DNA of 64,000 nucleotides from Chrysoperla carnea (Eukaryota; Arthropoda; Insecta; Neuroptera; Chrysopidae), in NCBI RefSeq assembly GCF_905475395.1, contig NC_058341.1:68269501-68333500 (forward strand), in the 5' to 3' direction. Under the pieces are notes generated by a model, which was given only the letters and a program-made list of their open reading frames with translations, did no database searches and was not told the DNA's origin. Of this stretch, positions 44,741-56,739 are shown piece after piece. A program made the position numbers and the translations under genes. The first letter of the stretch is position 1; each line of letters starts with the position of its first letter.

Positions 44741-47449
44741 TGTTACGTATGCAGTTGTATGTGCTATTAGCTTTGTTGCGAGGCTTTGTTAGATACCTAT
44801 ATTACTATGAAAAACATTGAGACTACAAGTATCTCATATCATATAAATTAAAATTCTGGGGATACGAAAAATCATTTTTTTTTATTTTCGGACTTACTTG
44901 TAAATGAAAAGTGTTTCCTGTTTTTCAATAAACAAAAAAGAAAGAAAAAAGATCGAGAAGTGTCGTGGGAAACCTAGTGGTAACTACGTTCTTATCGTAT
45001 CTTCGTGCATTATTAATGTATGCACATGTTCAATTTTATAAGATACTTTTGTGCTTTTTTCTTCTGTCTTTATTTCTAAAAATATTAAACGCGACTTGCA
45101 GTTGATTTGCTATGAAAAAAAACACAATTCCAAAAATGTAAAAAAAAAAAAAAAATTAAATATACAACCGAATAAAAATTATTTGAAAATACAAATAACT
45201 GTGTAAGTAATTAATTATAAATATTAGTTTTGTGGCACGCTACCTTGCAGGTTTAGTGTAATTAGTTTCTTTTAATTGTTTTTTTTCTCGGTCGATACTT
45301 TTTGAATTTCTCTACGTTGATAATTTAAGAAGTCAAATACTTGTTTTGTTGTTTAAAGAATTAAATGTTGAAGCTACTTCAACTCTATACTTTACAAATT
45401 ATTGGTAATATTAGTTTAGGAAAGGTACACTTTTGATTTAAAAGTCAACCCAATATGTGCGTACATTACCCACAATTTGTTTAATCGGGATATTTAATAC
45501 AACTTAAATTATCTCTTTTACGTTTAACTTCTGACAACTTATAACTCATGTTTTGAATGAAAAAAAATAAATTTTGGACAAAAATACAAATAGATAGATT
45601 GTAAAATATTTTTGCATATTCTCAAAAGTCATGGCATGAATCGATTTAAAAAGTTTTAGTTTCCTGGGTAATCTACATGTTGGATTCTGGGGTCAGTTTT
45701 ATTTGTTACAGGTACTAGAGTTCTCATTTATTCTTTGATAATATTTATAAAACATTACAGATCAAAACGGAATGATATTATCCCAAATTACAGATTCAGA
45801 TGGTGCTCAAATTATTAAAAACATTAAAACATAGAACATAGCTCTCATGTTTTTTCTAGTTTATCGTTAAATGACTGATCTGTTTTGCTTCTAAGAAATG
45901 AGAAAACTGTAGAATAAGAAACTATCAGTGCCGGCAGAAATTTTTAGACAGGGTTGGCAGAAATTTTTAAAAACTATTATATAATCACAAATACTGCATG
46001 TTGGTTTTGATTTATCGTCATGGTGAGTAAACAATGATGCAAGGTATTTGTAGCCACAAATATCCCTAGATTGGCTGATCTTTAAAGATAAGAATTAAAA
46101 AAAATCAGTTAAAAGATGGTGGTGTCAATATACAGGTTTTTTTCCAAAGGTATGATACTTAAGGGAAGCTTCTAAGTGATTTTCAGATTAATCGTGATTG
46201 AATAGTAACCAAAGGAAACAAAACAACCGATTACTGTGTTTGCAACCTCTCAGTCAATAATAATATGAGTCAGATCGTTTTGTGTTGAATTTACGATTGA
46301 CTTTATCTTTAGTTTGTATTAATTGCAAATCCGGTATACAACGACCTATCACGATGGCTTGAGTTTTGTCACCGAAAAATAGTTTAGAAAATGAATAATT
46401 TTTTTTTTATACACACACCATCTTAAAAAGTTTGACAGTAAATATTATCTATTATATTCGACTCGATTCAGCATGAAATCAATTAGACGAAAATAATAGT
46501 GTTCTATGTTCGCAGATTACTAATCGTTATAAATTATGGAGATCAACTCACAACTGATTAATCAAATACTTGTACTGTAGGTGAATGTAAATGAATAAGA
46601 AGCGAACCTATTTCGGTAAATGTCGTAGTTTGTCGTGTTGTAAAAGACACTGTCTTAAGTCTGTCTTTTTCTTATGTATGGCATTTTATTTTATTTATAC
46701 GAACGCACACACGCACACGACTATGGATGCATACATATAAATATTTATTCAATCATAGTTTATGTCTTTGCCTGGAGGCACTCAGCAGCGCTAGTGCAGC
46801 GCAATGCGATGTTACTTTAAATTCAATGTATGTCCGTATAAAATTATACATGATACCCGTTCAGATGTTGTGATTATTGATAGTACTCATAGATAAATAA
46901 AAAATATTAGATATCAGAAGAAGCTTATACATGTCTGAATTATGTAGTGTAGGCAGTGCCTTGCTGTCTATGTGTAATGCACGCCACTGGAAACTATTGT
47001 AAAATGTTTTTCTTTCAACATTTCACCATAATATAAAATGAAGAATGTTTTACACATAAATTAATATTCCAGATCCGTAATTAACACATTTTCTGAAATA
47101 TCTTTCTCAGCTTAATATAACACACATAATACAACAATATATTACATAATAGTTGATAAATGATTTTATTAAATTTGTAAAGGTTTGACTACTCTGTGTA
47201 TGTGAGTATTAAATACAACATATAAACATCAGTTACATACTGACATCTCTCTGGAGAGATGGTAGGTAGAGACTGTACAAGGTAGGAGGAAAATGAAAAA
47301 GGATGAGTAAAATCATATGTAGCTTACTTATTTTATTTACAGCAAAATTTATGTTAGGGTTCTGTAATTGTTTTAAAAATTTCACTACTGCTGCCAAATG
47401 AATTTTGTTTGTCCAAAAGTCAATGATTCAGAATAAATTTATGTACAAT
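44741..47449. other. Unassigned AT-rich DNA
   Basis: 2.7 kb in which I see no gene, RNA or repeat that I can name. Confidence 0.45.
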
Positions 47450-47870
47450 TTATGGTAAGTTTGGTAATTTTTATGGTGTTTATAAAGTCACCTAAGGGGT
47501 GTCCTTTCGGTTGTCCATCAGTCCGTCCGTACGTCTGTCTGCGTGTCTGTCTGTCTGTCTGTCAACACGATAACTCAAAAACGAACAACTATATCAAGAT
47601 GATATATTTGTTATATATTTTTCTAGCGTGCTAAGGACATAAGTGAGGTCTAGTTCGTAAATGAGCAACACAGATTAGCTGGGTCCTAGGTCCGTAGGAC
47701 CCATCTTGTAAACCGTTAAAGATAGAACAACACTTTAAATGTAAAAAATGCTGCACATAAAAAATGAACCACTGAAGTTTGAAAATTTTTTCGTAAACAT
47801 CACTGTTTACTCACGCGGGCGCAAATTAACTCAAACATTAAATAGTATGTAGGTATACATACAGATACTT
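47450..47870 (-). repeat. Dispersed ~660-bp repeat, copy J
   Basis: The microsatellite is well kept here: a GTCTGTCTGTCTGTC tract near 47534-47560. It is followed by ACGATAACTCAAAAACGAAC and GGACCCATCTTGTAAACCGT, then TCGTAAACATCACTGTTTAC. The first ~130 bp and the end hairpin are missing or diverged. Confidence 0.8.
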
Positions 47871-49119
47871 ATATTAATTAATTGAATGCTTTTTCTATAA
47901 CATTATTTTCAACCGTAAGTTTGTATGTTAAAGACTTTGAGATACTTAAAAAATTTAAAACCTGCAAAAAACAAATTTTCCGGGATAGTTAACAAGAAAC
48001 AGGGAGTTGTTAAAAGTGAATGTGGGAATTCTTTCTAATATGTTGCAATAACAAGATTGGAAACTTTTAAATCAACGTCTTTGAGAGTAGGACACCCTTT
48101 AAGTAACGAATTCAATGTACTACGAAACCATTTTGTGTTAAATATCACTTGATAATAATTTTCTGGCTTCAAGCCATTCATAGCTCTTAGGGATTTAACT
48201 TTTATACGTTACTTTAAATAGAAAATGAAAGATAGCATTTATTATACCTTTATACCAAAATTTACCCATTAACACCCTTTTTAATAGCAATATATAGGCA
48301 ATCATATTTACATTTACATTTTCATGACATAATATTTATCGAATTGGACGGTACAAATTTAAATAAATAAGTTACAAAATTGAAGAAGAAGTATGGGACA
48401 CTACTGTGTCTTGGGATACAATTTACATTCGTAATTTAGATAAAGTGATGGTAAAAAGTCGACTACTCTATGATAACTCTTTAATCCAATATGGAGAATC
48501 TCCAAGGTTTTTTGCAACATTGTAACTTTGAAACTATACATTTCACCGAAAAGGGAATTCTATAAAATTTAAACACTTTGTCCCTGGTTTATTAGCGAAT
48601 TGAAGAAGAAAATAGAGCTATTGCTTTTGTACTGATGGTGGAATTTGGAAAAATTTCTTCAAACGTTCATCGATCCTACATACTCTCTAGCGGTTGCATT
48701 TTAAGTCCGATTTAATTTGGTTTCAAGAAGGGTTTTGATATTTGAAAAGTCAAGTCCGTAATGACAAAAATCGACCCATAAACAAAGTAGAAAATTTTAA
48801 ATTTTTTCTAAATAACAAATATTTTTGTATTTAAAAATGCAATATTAGATTTTTAGAAAAATGTGTTATTTTTTTTTTCAATCTCTGAGGGAATTTGTTC
48901 AGCTAACGCCGGTCCTGCGGTACGAAGTTGTTAATGAATGTATGAACAGATGAGATAATATTAACAAGTCGAAAATTAATGAGAGAGATGGACAAAAATT
49001 CAGTGAAGAAAAGACTTTCTATTGAAAAAAAAGTAAGTTTTCAGGCTAATTTCAGGCTATCACACTATGATGATGTGCTAGTCCAATATGGAAGATTTTT
49101 CGAAATTATTTCAGACTAG
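47871..49119. other. Unassigned AT-rich DNA
   Basis: No gene or repeat recognised. Confidence 0.45.
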
Positions 49120-49320
49120 CAGTTATCCATCAGCTTCGCTGGGCAATTAAAACTTTATATACAAAGACTACCCCGTTATAGGTTTCACTTCCCTTGCTCT
49201 CATTTACCTCCCCTCACAATTTCATGGGTTTTGATTTTTGTTACCTAATTTTTTGAAAATTAAATGCAGCCATCGTTGCTTGTTGATAATAGGCATTCTA
49301 TAGGTTAAAGAATTTAAAAA
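49120..49320 (-). mobile_element. Helitron fragment (3' part)
   Basis: On the minus strand AATTGCCCAGCGAAGCTGAT keeps the hairpin region of the 54629 family, but the terminal CTAG is lost. The 5' part is also missing. Confidence 0.55.
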
Positions 49321-49324
49321 ATTT

Positions 49325-49695
49325 TTTGCAGGTTTTTTGCAATTATTCGGCTCAAAATCAGGTTTTGAAAAAAAATCGTTCACACTATCCGAAAGTACAA
49401 AAATAAACCTAAAATTAGAAAAAAATGTTAAAGTCTAATGATTTGCCTGAACTGCCCGAGCTGTTGAAAGTTTTTAGAAAAATAAAATTTATCACCTTTA
49501 TCTTCCATTTTTATTATCATAAGTTACATCTTTTCCAGAATTTCAACTCAATTCCTTTATTTTTCGAAAAGTTATCAGAGAAAATATGATGTTACAGCGG
49601 TTTTCTTGAGATTTTGGGGTTATTTTACTCTGTTCAGGGTTCGATAGCAGGCAAGGTCGATGCAGAAATTCTTAATAAACAATTTTTTTTTATTT
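49325..49695 (-). repeat. Fragment of the GTTGGGTAAAT foldback family
   Basis: It is collinear with 33600-33955: GCTCAAAATCAGGTTTTGAA, TGATTTGCCTGAACTG, TTCCAGAATTTCAACTCAAT and GCAAGGTCGATGCAGAAAT. No terminus is left. Confidence 0.8.
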
Positions 49696-49856
49696 AGAAA
49701 AATTTATCGAATTATGTAACAAGATCCGGTAAAGTTGGATTGTATTCAACTATAGTGAATTTTGTGAATTCTGCAATGTGTGCTTTTTTATTATACCTGA
49801 GTAAGTTTTGCTTTCGCATTTGCAGTAAAACCCGAAAAAACATATTTTAATTATTC

Positions 49857-49972
49857 TGTTCTTATGATTTTATATATATAAAATATATGTATATAAAATA
49901 TACATATATAATATACATAAAATATATGTATATAAAATATTTATATATATAAAATATATGTATATAAGGCAA
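49857..49972. repeat. AT microsatellite
   Basis: About 115 bp of TATATATAAAATATATGTATA-like units, with a period of roughly 20 bp. Confidence 0.85.
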
Positions 49973-49995
49973 GATAAAAAAACAACTCGACTCGA

Positions 49996-50775
49996 TTGTA
50001 TAATACCAAGACTGAGATTATTTTTGCAAAGACCAAAACCAAGATCCATATCTGCAAGACCAAGACATATTTTTGCAAAAACAATACCAAGACCAAGTCC
50101 AATTTTTTAGGTTTTAAAAAACCGTGTTCAAAAACTGAAAAATATTGTTTATTTTTGCAATCGTTGTACCTTTTAATGATGGAGATCTCGATTTTTCCGA
50201 GTATTTTGTATTAGTTAGTATACACTATCCGAAAGTACATAAAAAAACTGCAATTTAAAAAAAAAAGTTTCAAGTCCCATGATTTTCATGAACTGCACGA
50301 GAAATTCCAATTCTTTTTTTTATTCGTCTCAATCCGGTCAATAGAAGTAGAAATATTCAAGAAAACGTCACCAAAGAAAACAATGTTGTGATAAAACTGC
50401 GTGCAGAAGTAGTGTGTCCCGCCGATCGTTCCTGAACCGGAAAACTCCTTTTCTGTATTTTTTACAACAAAAGAAACCTCTTTAAAAAAAATTTTTTTTA
50501 ACAAAATCTGGTAGATTTATTCAACTACTGGGCGGTTCATTAATTATTTTCAACAATAAGTTTGGTAAACATCTTTTTATGAGTCTTGGTATTGCGCTAA
50601 TAAGTCTTGATCTTGCAGACTTGGGTCTTGGTCTTGATCTTAATTCATATAAATAGGGTCTTGGTATTGGTGTTGTTGAAGTAATAATATATTGGTTTGG
50701 TTCTTGGCCTTTAAATTTGCAATACCATCAAAAACTCCAAGACCGAAGCTAATTATGCCCATCACTATCTCTAAC
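49996..50775. repeat. CCAAGAC minisatellite arms around a foldback fragment
   Basis: Degenerate CAAGACCAAGAC units at 49998-50100 (with TATTTTTGCAAAAACAAT spacers) are mirrored by GTCTTGGTCTTGATCTT units at 50575-50670. This is an inverted repeat built from a minisatellite. The space between holds a copy of the GTTGGGTAAAT foldback family (50110-50525). Confidence 0.65.
50110..50525 (-). repeat. GTTGGGTAAAT foldback family, one-ended copy
   Basis: It ends TAGATTTATTCAAC|TA at 50525, as at 34152, and is collinear with about 33540-34152 with a deletion. The other end is absent. Confidence 0.75.
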
Positions 50776-51499
50776 GTCATCAGTCTAAAATATAACGCCT
50801 TTGGTTTAACCAAGTTCACATTCCGTTCCGTTCGGGTAAGTTTTCCCTTAGAAAAAAGCATAATGGAGAATTGTGTATAGAATAATTTGACGTGTTTTTG
50901 CGACAAATTATCACGCTAACATGTAACTGTATTTTTAAAAAATATCATTATTATTAGGTCACGATAATAAATGTCATGCAAGAGAAAACATTGTTATTAA
51001 AAGAAATTTTCATCATTATTATAAAATAAATTATAATTTGGTGCGCCCGCATTTATTAATATTTGAATAATTTGTCTGTCAATATTTAACAACTTTCTTT
51101 TGTGTTGTGTTATTTTTTGTGTGTGATATGAAAGTAAAAAAAAAAACTTTTTGTGTGTTTTATTTTTTATTTTTATGATTATTTAAACTTTTATAAAAGT
51201 TTTCTTCTTTTGTTTTATAAGTGGTGGTGTGTTTTGTGAGTTGTATGTATATAATAACAAACTAAAGCATGCTTTATATTAGCACTTAAGTTTCTTAATA
51301 GACATAGACATGAAGAATAGTCGTTGTAAGTTGTTAAGTTGGTTGGTTACTTAAGAAAATTGTTATTATGATTTTAATAAAAAATGACAAAAAATTATTT
51401 TTTATAGTTTACTTTATCATTTATGTTAAATAATTTATGTTGTTTTTAGTGTTTTAACTTTGTAACATAGAGAATGTTAAATAAATCCTCCTGTAAGGA
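50776..51499. other. Unassigned DNA with T/G-rich tracts
   Basis: GTGTGTGATATG and TTTTTGTGTGTTTTATTTTT tracts lie near 51110-51240. No gene recognised. Confidence 0.4.
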
Positions 51500-52006
51500 C
51501 CCCGCAATATTAGAAAGGAAAATGTCTTTCTGTGAAACTTTTGATAACCTACCCTAAAAAAATCTTTGAAAGCTCTCATGGCCACGGCAATTTTTAAAGA
51601 ATAGTTTACGAGATATAGGAAGAAAAAATAGTTTTACTATATGACTAAGAAAATAGCTTTCTTTGAAACTTTTCCAAACCCCAAAATGTGCTTCCGACCG
51701 TACTGCTCAATAACTCTCAATGCTACCAAAAACTTCTTAACGAGTACTTTTCGAGCTGCGGTCGATCAAAATACACATATATGACTAGCAAAATGGTTTC
51801 CTTTGAAGCTTTTTTGTTCTGAACAAAAGGGCTACGGGCTACATAACTATTATGTAAGTGTAGCTTTGATCGATCGAAGCTCCAAAACTACTCGTTATAA
51901 ATTTTGGTGGCCTTGAGAGCTTTTGTTCAGAATGATTCAAAGAACATTTTAGGGCGTGTTAGAAAAAGTTTCACAAAAATCCATTTTCCTATCTAATATT
52001 GCGGGG
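51500..52006. mobile_element. TIR element (CCCCGCAATATT ends)
   Basis: CCCCGCAATATTAGAAAGGA and TCCTATCTAATATTGCGGGG are inverted. The pairing continues through GAAACTTTT and AAAAAGTTTC. It holds internal near-repeats (ACTCGTTATAAATTTTGGTG at 51889, AACGAGTACTTTTCGAGCTG at 51739). About 507 bp, noncoding; relative of 37385-37722. Confidence 0.75.
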
Positions 52007-52949
52007 TTCTTTGATTCTTTAGCACACCCGTGGTAAGAAAAAGAAATATAATGCTGGTGCTAAATTTACAAGGAGAGAAGGCGCTTATTAAATGCAATAA
52101 AACTCTCTGAATCAAAGGTAAATAATTTTTGAAACTTAATTTTTGTCTCAGTCTTGTTGCAACCAAAGATTAAAATTGCAAATTCCGAGTAAAACATGAG
52201 TATAATCGATGTTTATAAAGACTACGCTCATGAATTGGCATTAGTCATCGGGTTGATATGAGTTGTTTTGTATGAAAAACAGTGTCACTACAACAGGTTT
52301 TATTTCACTATCCATTCTAAGGTTATGGAAGAATGGAAGAACTTCAACAGGGTATTGCGCCAAAACAGAGCAACTTTTACTAGGGCAAGTTTAGCCAAAT
52401 CGACTTATTTTGAGCTAAGGTATATGTAGTTTAGAGCATTGTTAAGACATTTTAGTTACACACAGTATAATTTTATGAGAATATGAATAATTAATAATTT
52501 TTTTTTTATGGTAGCTTTTGTTTGACTTTGAACACAATGTAAGATTTGTGCTTTCAACTGTGATCGTCATATTGTGGTCAGCATATCAAACAAACCCCTT
52601 TTTACCTTATCAAGTTCTTAAATAATAATGTGCATTTAAGATCCATATTGGTTAACAGCTGATAGGGTTGCTTAACTATCCGTATTCCCTATTATTATAT
52701 ATCTTCTTCAATCGAAAATATGTTTCAAATCTTCACAAAGCTTGGAACATTGGATATGAAAAGTGAATTATATTTGTTTACAAGTAATAAATGGGAAAGT
52801 TTACAACTTTATCAAATAACTACACATATCGAAATATCAGTTTGATTTCATTAGAATATTTATTATCATATTTATTCATCTAAAACATGCCATCAAATAA
52901 GTCGAGAAAAATTCTCGAAAAATGAAAAAGTGTTGAGTTTTCTTGCTAG
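52007..52949. other. Unassigned DNA
   Basis: No gene or repeat recognised. Confidence 0.4.
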
Positions 52950-53990
52950 CGTTTTCCATGGTAACGATATATTACTTTATTTATATAATTGTATTGATGG
53001 ACACATAATTCTATGGTTTGTATATATAAATACGTTAGTATGAACATTTAATAATAATTTTTATCAAAATAATTAATTATGTTAATTTATATTAAGTGAA
53101 AACAAACAATTGAGTTAATTTTTGAAATACCCTGTATAGAAAGAGTTAAACATACCAGTGCTTCTATCATTTTTTTTTTTAATAAATTAGAAGAGTTTGG
53201 AAATTTTAATTTAATAAATTAGAAGAGTTTGAAGAGAAAAAAGAAAAATATTTATGACGGAGCTTTTCGATCGCCATTTATTTGGTTTTCGAAATTTTCT
53301 AAAATATTCAAGTATTTTCTAAATTTTTTTTCGTAGGTATTATTTTATAATTTTTTTTTTGTTTTTCGAGAATGTTTCAAAAGACCACTAGTTGAAACTA
53401 CCAGCAAATTTTCTACTGTCTATTATTTATAGTTTTGGAGAAAATGAACCCCAAATTGCTAATAAAAAGTGACGTTTCCAAAAAAAATGTTCAAACAAAA
53501 GTTGCTTATTTTTTCATAAGAAACATTTACAAGACCCAATTGAACTTTGTTGTTCATTTACGAACTCAGTCTCACTTTTTACGGCTGGGCCCGATATAAA
53601 AATCTTAGCTTTGATACCTGAGCTGTCGGACCATCGAAAATGAACTAACTAGGTGATTTCATGAACACCTATACCAAAATTTTGTTCGTAGCATCAATAT
53701 TTTAAACTAAGGACTAAATTTAGTATACCTTGATATATATTACATATATACAGGGTATAAAAAGTATTATTTATGCAAATTCGTTTGTTATTTTCACGTT
53801 TTTCTATGCAACAAGTTAAATTCATTGTTATTTTTCAATAATTTTAATATAACATTTGCTATACAATTTACATGTAAAAAATTGAAAATTAGTTATAACA
53901 GCCACCTTAACGTAAGAGTTATCTACTGGAAGCGCTGAATTGCTTTGATTGCTCATGGCATGACTTCACACCTAACGGATAGAGATAGAC
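52950..53990 (+). repeat. Dispersed repeat R, copy 3, split by an insertion
   Basis: TTTTCCATGGTAACGATATA to ATTAATTATGTTAATTTATA (52950-53094) and TATTATTTATGCAAATTCGT to CTGGAAGCGCTGAATTGCTT (53765-53945) align with 15530-15910. The gap is filled by copy K of the ~660-bp repeat. Confidence 0.78.
53095..53760 (+). repeat. Dispersed ~660-bp repeat, copy K (defines the ends)
   Basis: It starts AAGTGAAAACAAACAATTGA and ends CATATATACAGGGTATA. It sits inside repeat R copy 3, so its two borders show directly when R copies are compared. AATACCCTGTATA near the start and TACAGGGTATA at the end are inverted relatives. Confidence 0.85.
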
Positions 53991-54244
53991 CCCCTATTTG
54001 CAAAATTCTATTTTAGTATAGTTTTCGAGAACTAGATACTGGGCCATAATAATATCATATGGTATAGAATTAGGATATGCCCAGTAGTTTCTGTTACCTG
54101 TATATTAGTTTACAATATTTAACAGTTTTGAAAAAGCTTTGATCAAAATTTTCTTGTTCGAAACACTATTTTCCGATGAACATTCTCACAAACTATAATT
54201 TTAATATCCAAATAATCGTTTAAGATGGTACCAGACTGATCATA

Positions 54245-54605
54245 TGTTTTCCTTGTGATCGGATAATTTCTTAGAAGTGATTCGGATTTCCATGAAACAA
54301 TACGGGTCGGATTTTCGTTCAATAAAGCAACGCAATAGCCTTAGATGGACAAAGTGTGCAAATGTCACTAAATTTACGACACTATTTATTGTTCTTGCAA
54401 ACTTTTTTCAGGATCCGCTAAAAGTACTTTATCATCTGTGTATCAGATGTTGTTTATGGTTTGTCCATTCACGGAAACCCCCATATTTAGATCTTCTAAT
54501 GCTTGGTTCATAAGTCGTGTGCTATAGAGATTATATAACAAGGAGGATAGCGCACAACCTAGTCTTACTCCGTTTTAATTGGGATCCATTGGGTTTGGTT
54601 TGTAA
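54245..54605 (-). pseudogene. Non-LTR reverse transcriptase remnant
   Basis: The minus strand reads GVRLGCALSSLLYNLYSTRL, then NQALEDLNMGVSVNGQTINN and I*YTDDKVLLAD. This is the 'G(V)RQGCxLSPLLFN...INNIRYADD' core of a non-LTR reverse transcriptase. One stop and YTDD instead of YADD show that it is inactive. It belongs to a different clade from the 16-18 kb element. Confidence 0.8.
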
Positions 54606-54628
54606 AACCTTTGACAGTAGCTTATTGA

Positions 54629-55101
54629 TCTCTATATATTATAAATGTGAAAGTAAGGATGTTTATTTGTTTGCTACGTTTTCACGCAAAAAAACTAATG
54701 AATGATCTGAATGAAACTATACACTAATATAGTTCATACGTTCGAATGAGCTATACTTTATAACACATGAGCTATACTTTATAAACATACATTAAAAAAT
54801 AAAACTAAAAATATTAAATTTAATCTGACATTACCATAAATTACAGATTTTTGTAAAAATAGTCAATGTAAAATAATTCATGGCCATCTTTCCTGATATA
54901 CTCAATGAATTGTGACTATTTTAGTTACATTAAAAAAAAGAAAACTGTGCATATATTTTACCTGTGCAAAACAATTCCTACCATTATATCGAGTGTTATG
55001 GAAGGGGGATAAGTGAGAGCAACGGTGGTAAAGGCTATAACGCGGTGGTCTTAACCAATTTTTACTTTTAAACCCAGCGAAGCGGTTGGGTATCAAGCTA
55101 G
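54629..55101 (+). mobile_element. Complete non-autonomous Helitron (473 bp)
   Basis: The 5' end is A|TCTCTATATATTATAAATG. The 3' end is a hairpin CCCAGCGAAGCGGTTGGG followed by TATCAAGCTAG|T. TC...CTAG termini, a 3' hairpin and insertion between A and T without duplication are the Helitron hallmarks. No Rep/helicase. It is the reference copy for H1-H4 and for 14891-15247. Confidence 0.88.
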
Positions 55102-56587
55102 TTGTAATATACATTTTTAATTATTGTTATTAATTTTCTATATACATAATGCAAGAATTGATAGAAAATGAATTCAGAATCACTATCAATAAAAGCATAA
55201 ACAATCTTGCATTATTTATTTCCTAGAAATTGAACAACAACAAAAAAAGAGTCACTATAAATTAAAAATGTCACAGTTAAGTTGGAATTCAATGTTATGT
55301 TTTGTTTCAACCTTATTTCATTTTTCAACAAATTATTTTAATTTATATTGACAGTAGGTATAAATTTTATATGGAGCAATATATATTGTATTATACCTAA
55401 TAAATCCAGTTCATGTAAAATATACTTTACCATAAAAATGAGTGGATTAATTGAAAGGTATGAGTATGGTTTTTCATCCATCGTCATTTTATTTTTTTCT
55501 AAATAAAAAATAACTTTTATTATCATTGATATAATAATATTGATGAAAACTTTAGGTACGATACACGATTTTTACTGGAAGTTTAATGTACAAACAATTA
55601 ATTGAATCAAACACTGAGAAATATATATTTAGAATCGAGTGATTTTTCCCTGACAAAAAATCATTTGACTAGGCATATTTAATTGGCAGGGCAATATTGT
55701 CAATTCCGTAAGGGATTGAGATACGCCATTGGCAGTTCATCCTAATAATTAGTTTAGTTTGATTATTATGATTGATGATTCCAACAACAAAAATTTGGTT
55801 CAATAGGGAATATTCATGTATTTTTTTTTATATTTTTAATTCATTGTTTACACCGTTACCTGCTTAAAAATGCTGTATTTAAGTGTTAAAAAAATATTTA
55901 AAATACATTATATTTTTGAGATATTTAAACGCAGTTTTTTGGCGCTCTATGTTGATGACGTATAAGTACGTGATCTGTCAATTGATGGCAATTCAATGTA
56001 CAATTTATACTTTAAAAAAATGAACCTTACAACACAAAATTTACACTCGTTATTATTAAGTTTTCTAATAAAAAGCCGTAGAATAGTATAATTTAATGAA
56101 ATACCATATAAAATGTAAGTAATTAATATCATACAGTATGTCAACAAATTTGACAAGCCCTTACTATGATATCACGTCCGTATAAAAACTTGAATTTCCG
56201 ATTTAGAAATTGTTAAATGCCCTCGCTGAATTTGTACTTGTATTAATTAATTTTAAGTAATTAAAAAGATAATAATTACTAATATAATGGTTTAGTTGAA
56301 ATGTACAGTCATTAAAGTTAAATATTTGCACTAAATTTAAATTTCATGAATATTCCCTATTCAAGAAATGTGTTCAATTAAAACTGTTTTACTTTTGCAA
56401 CAATATAAAAAAATAGTTTACGCAACCGTTAGTACCTTGACTTTTGAGATTGAATTTGAATATCCAAACTCTCTTTATATTTCATTTGTTTGTTTACTTT
56501 TTACAAGTGATCTATAGGATTAGGTTTTTAATATTCGTAATTTGTTCAGATAAACTGCTTTTAATTATCCTGATCCTGATCTATTAT
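55102..56587. other. Unassigned AT-rich DNA
   Basis: No gene or repeat recognised in about 1.5 kb. Confidence 0.45.
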
Positions 56588-56739
56588 TATACCATGTATA
56601 TATGAAATATACATAGTATATTAAGTCCCAAGTTTGTAGCACTTAAAAATATTGATGCAACTAAAAAATTTGGGTATAGGGGTTCATAAAATCACCTAAT
56701 TAGTCCATTTTCAATTTTCCGTCTGTCCGCCCGCCCGCC
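56588..56739 (-). repeat. Dispersed ~660-bp repeat, copy L, cut by the gypsy element
   Basis: On the minus strand it runs from the microsatellite to the end hairpin CATATATACATGGTATA. It stops within GTCCGCCCGCCCGCC, where the 5' LTR begins. Confidence 0.88.
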
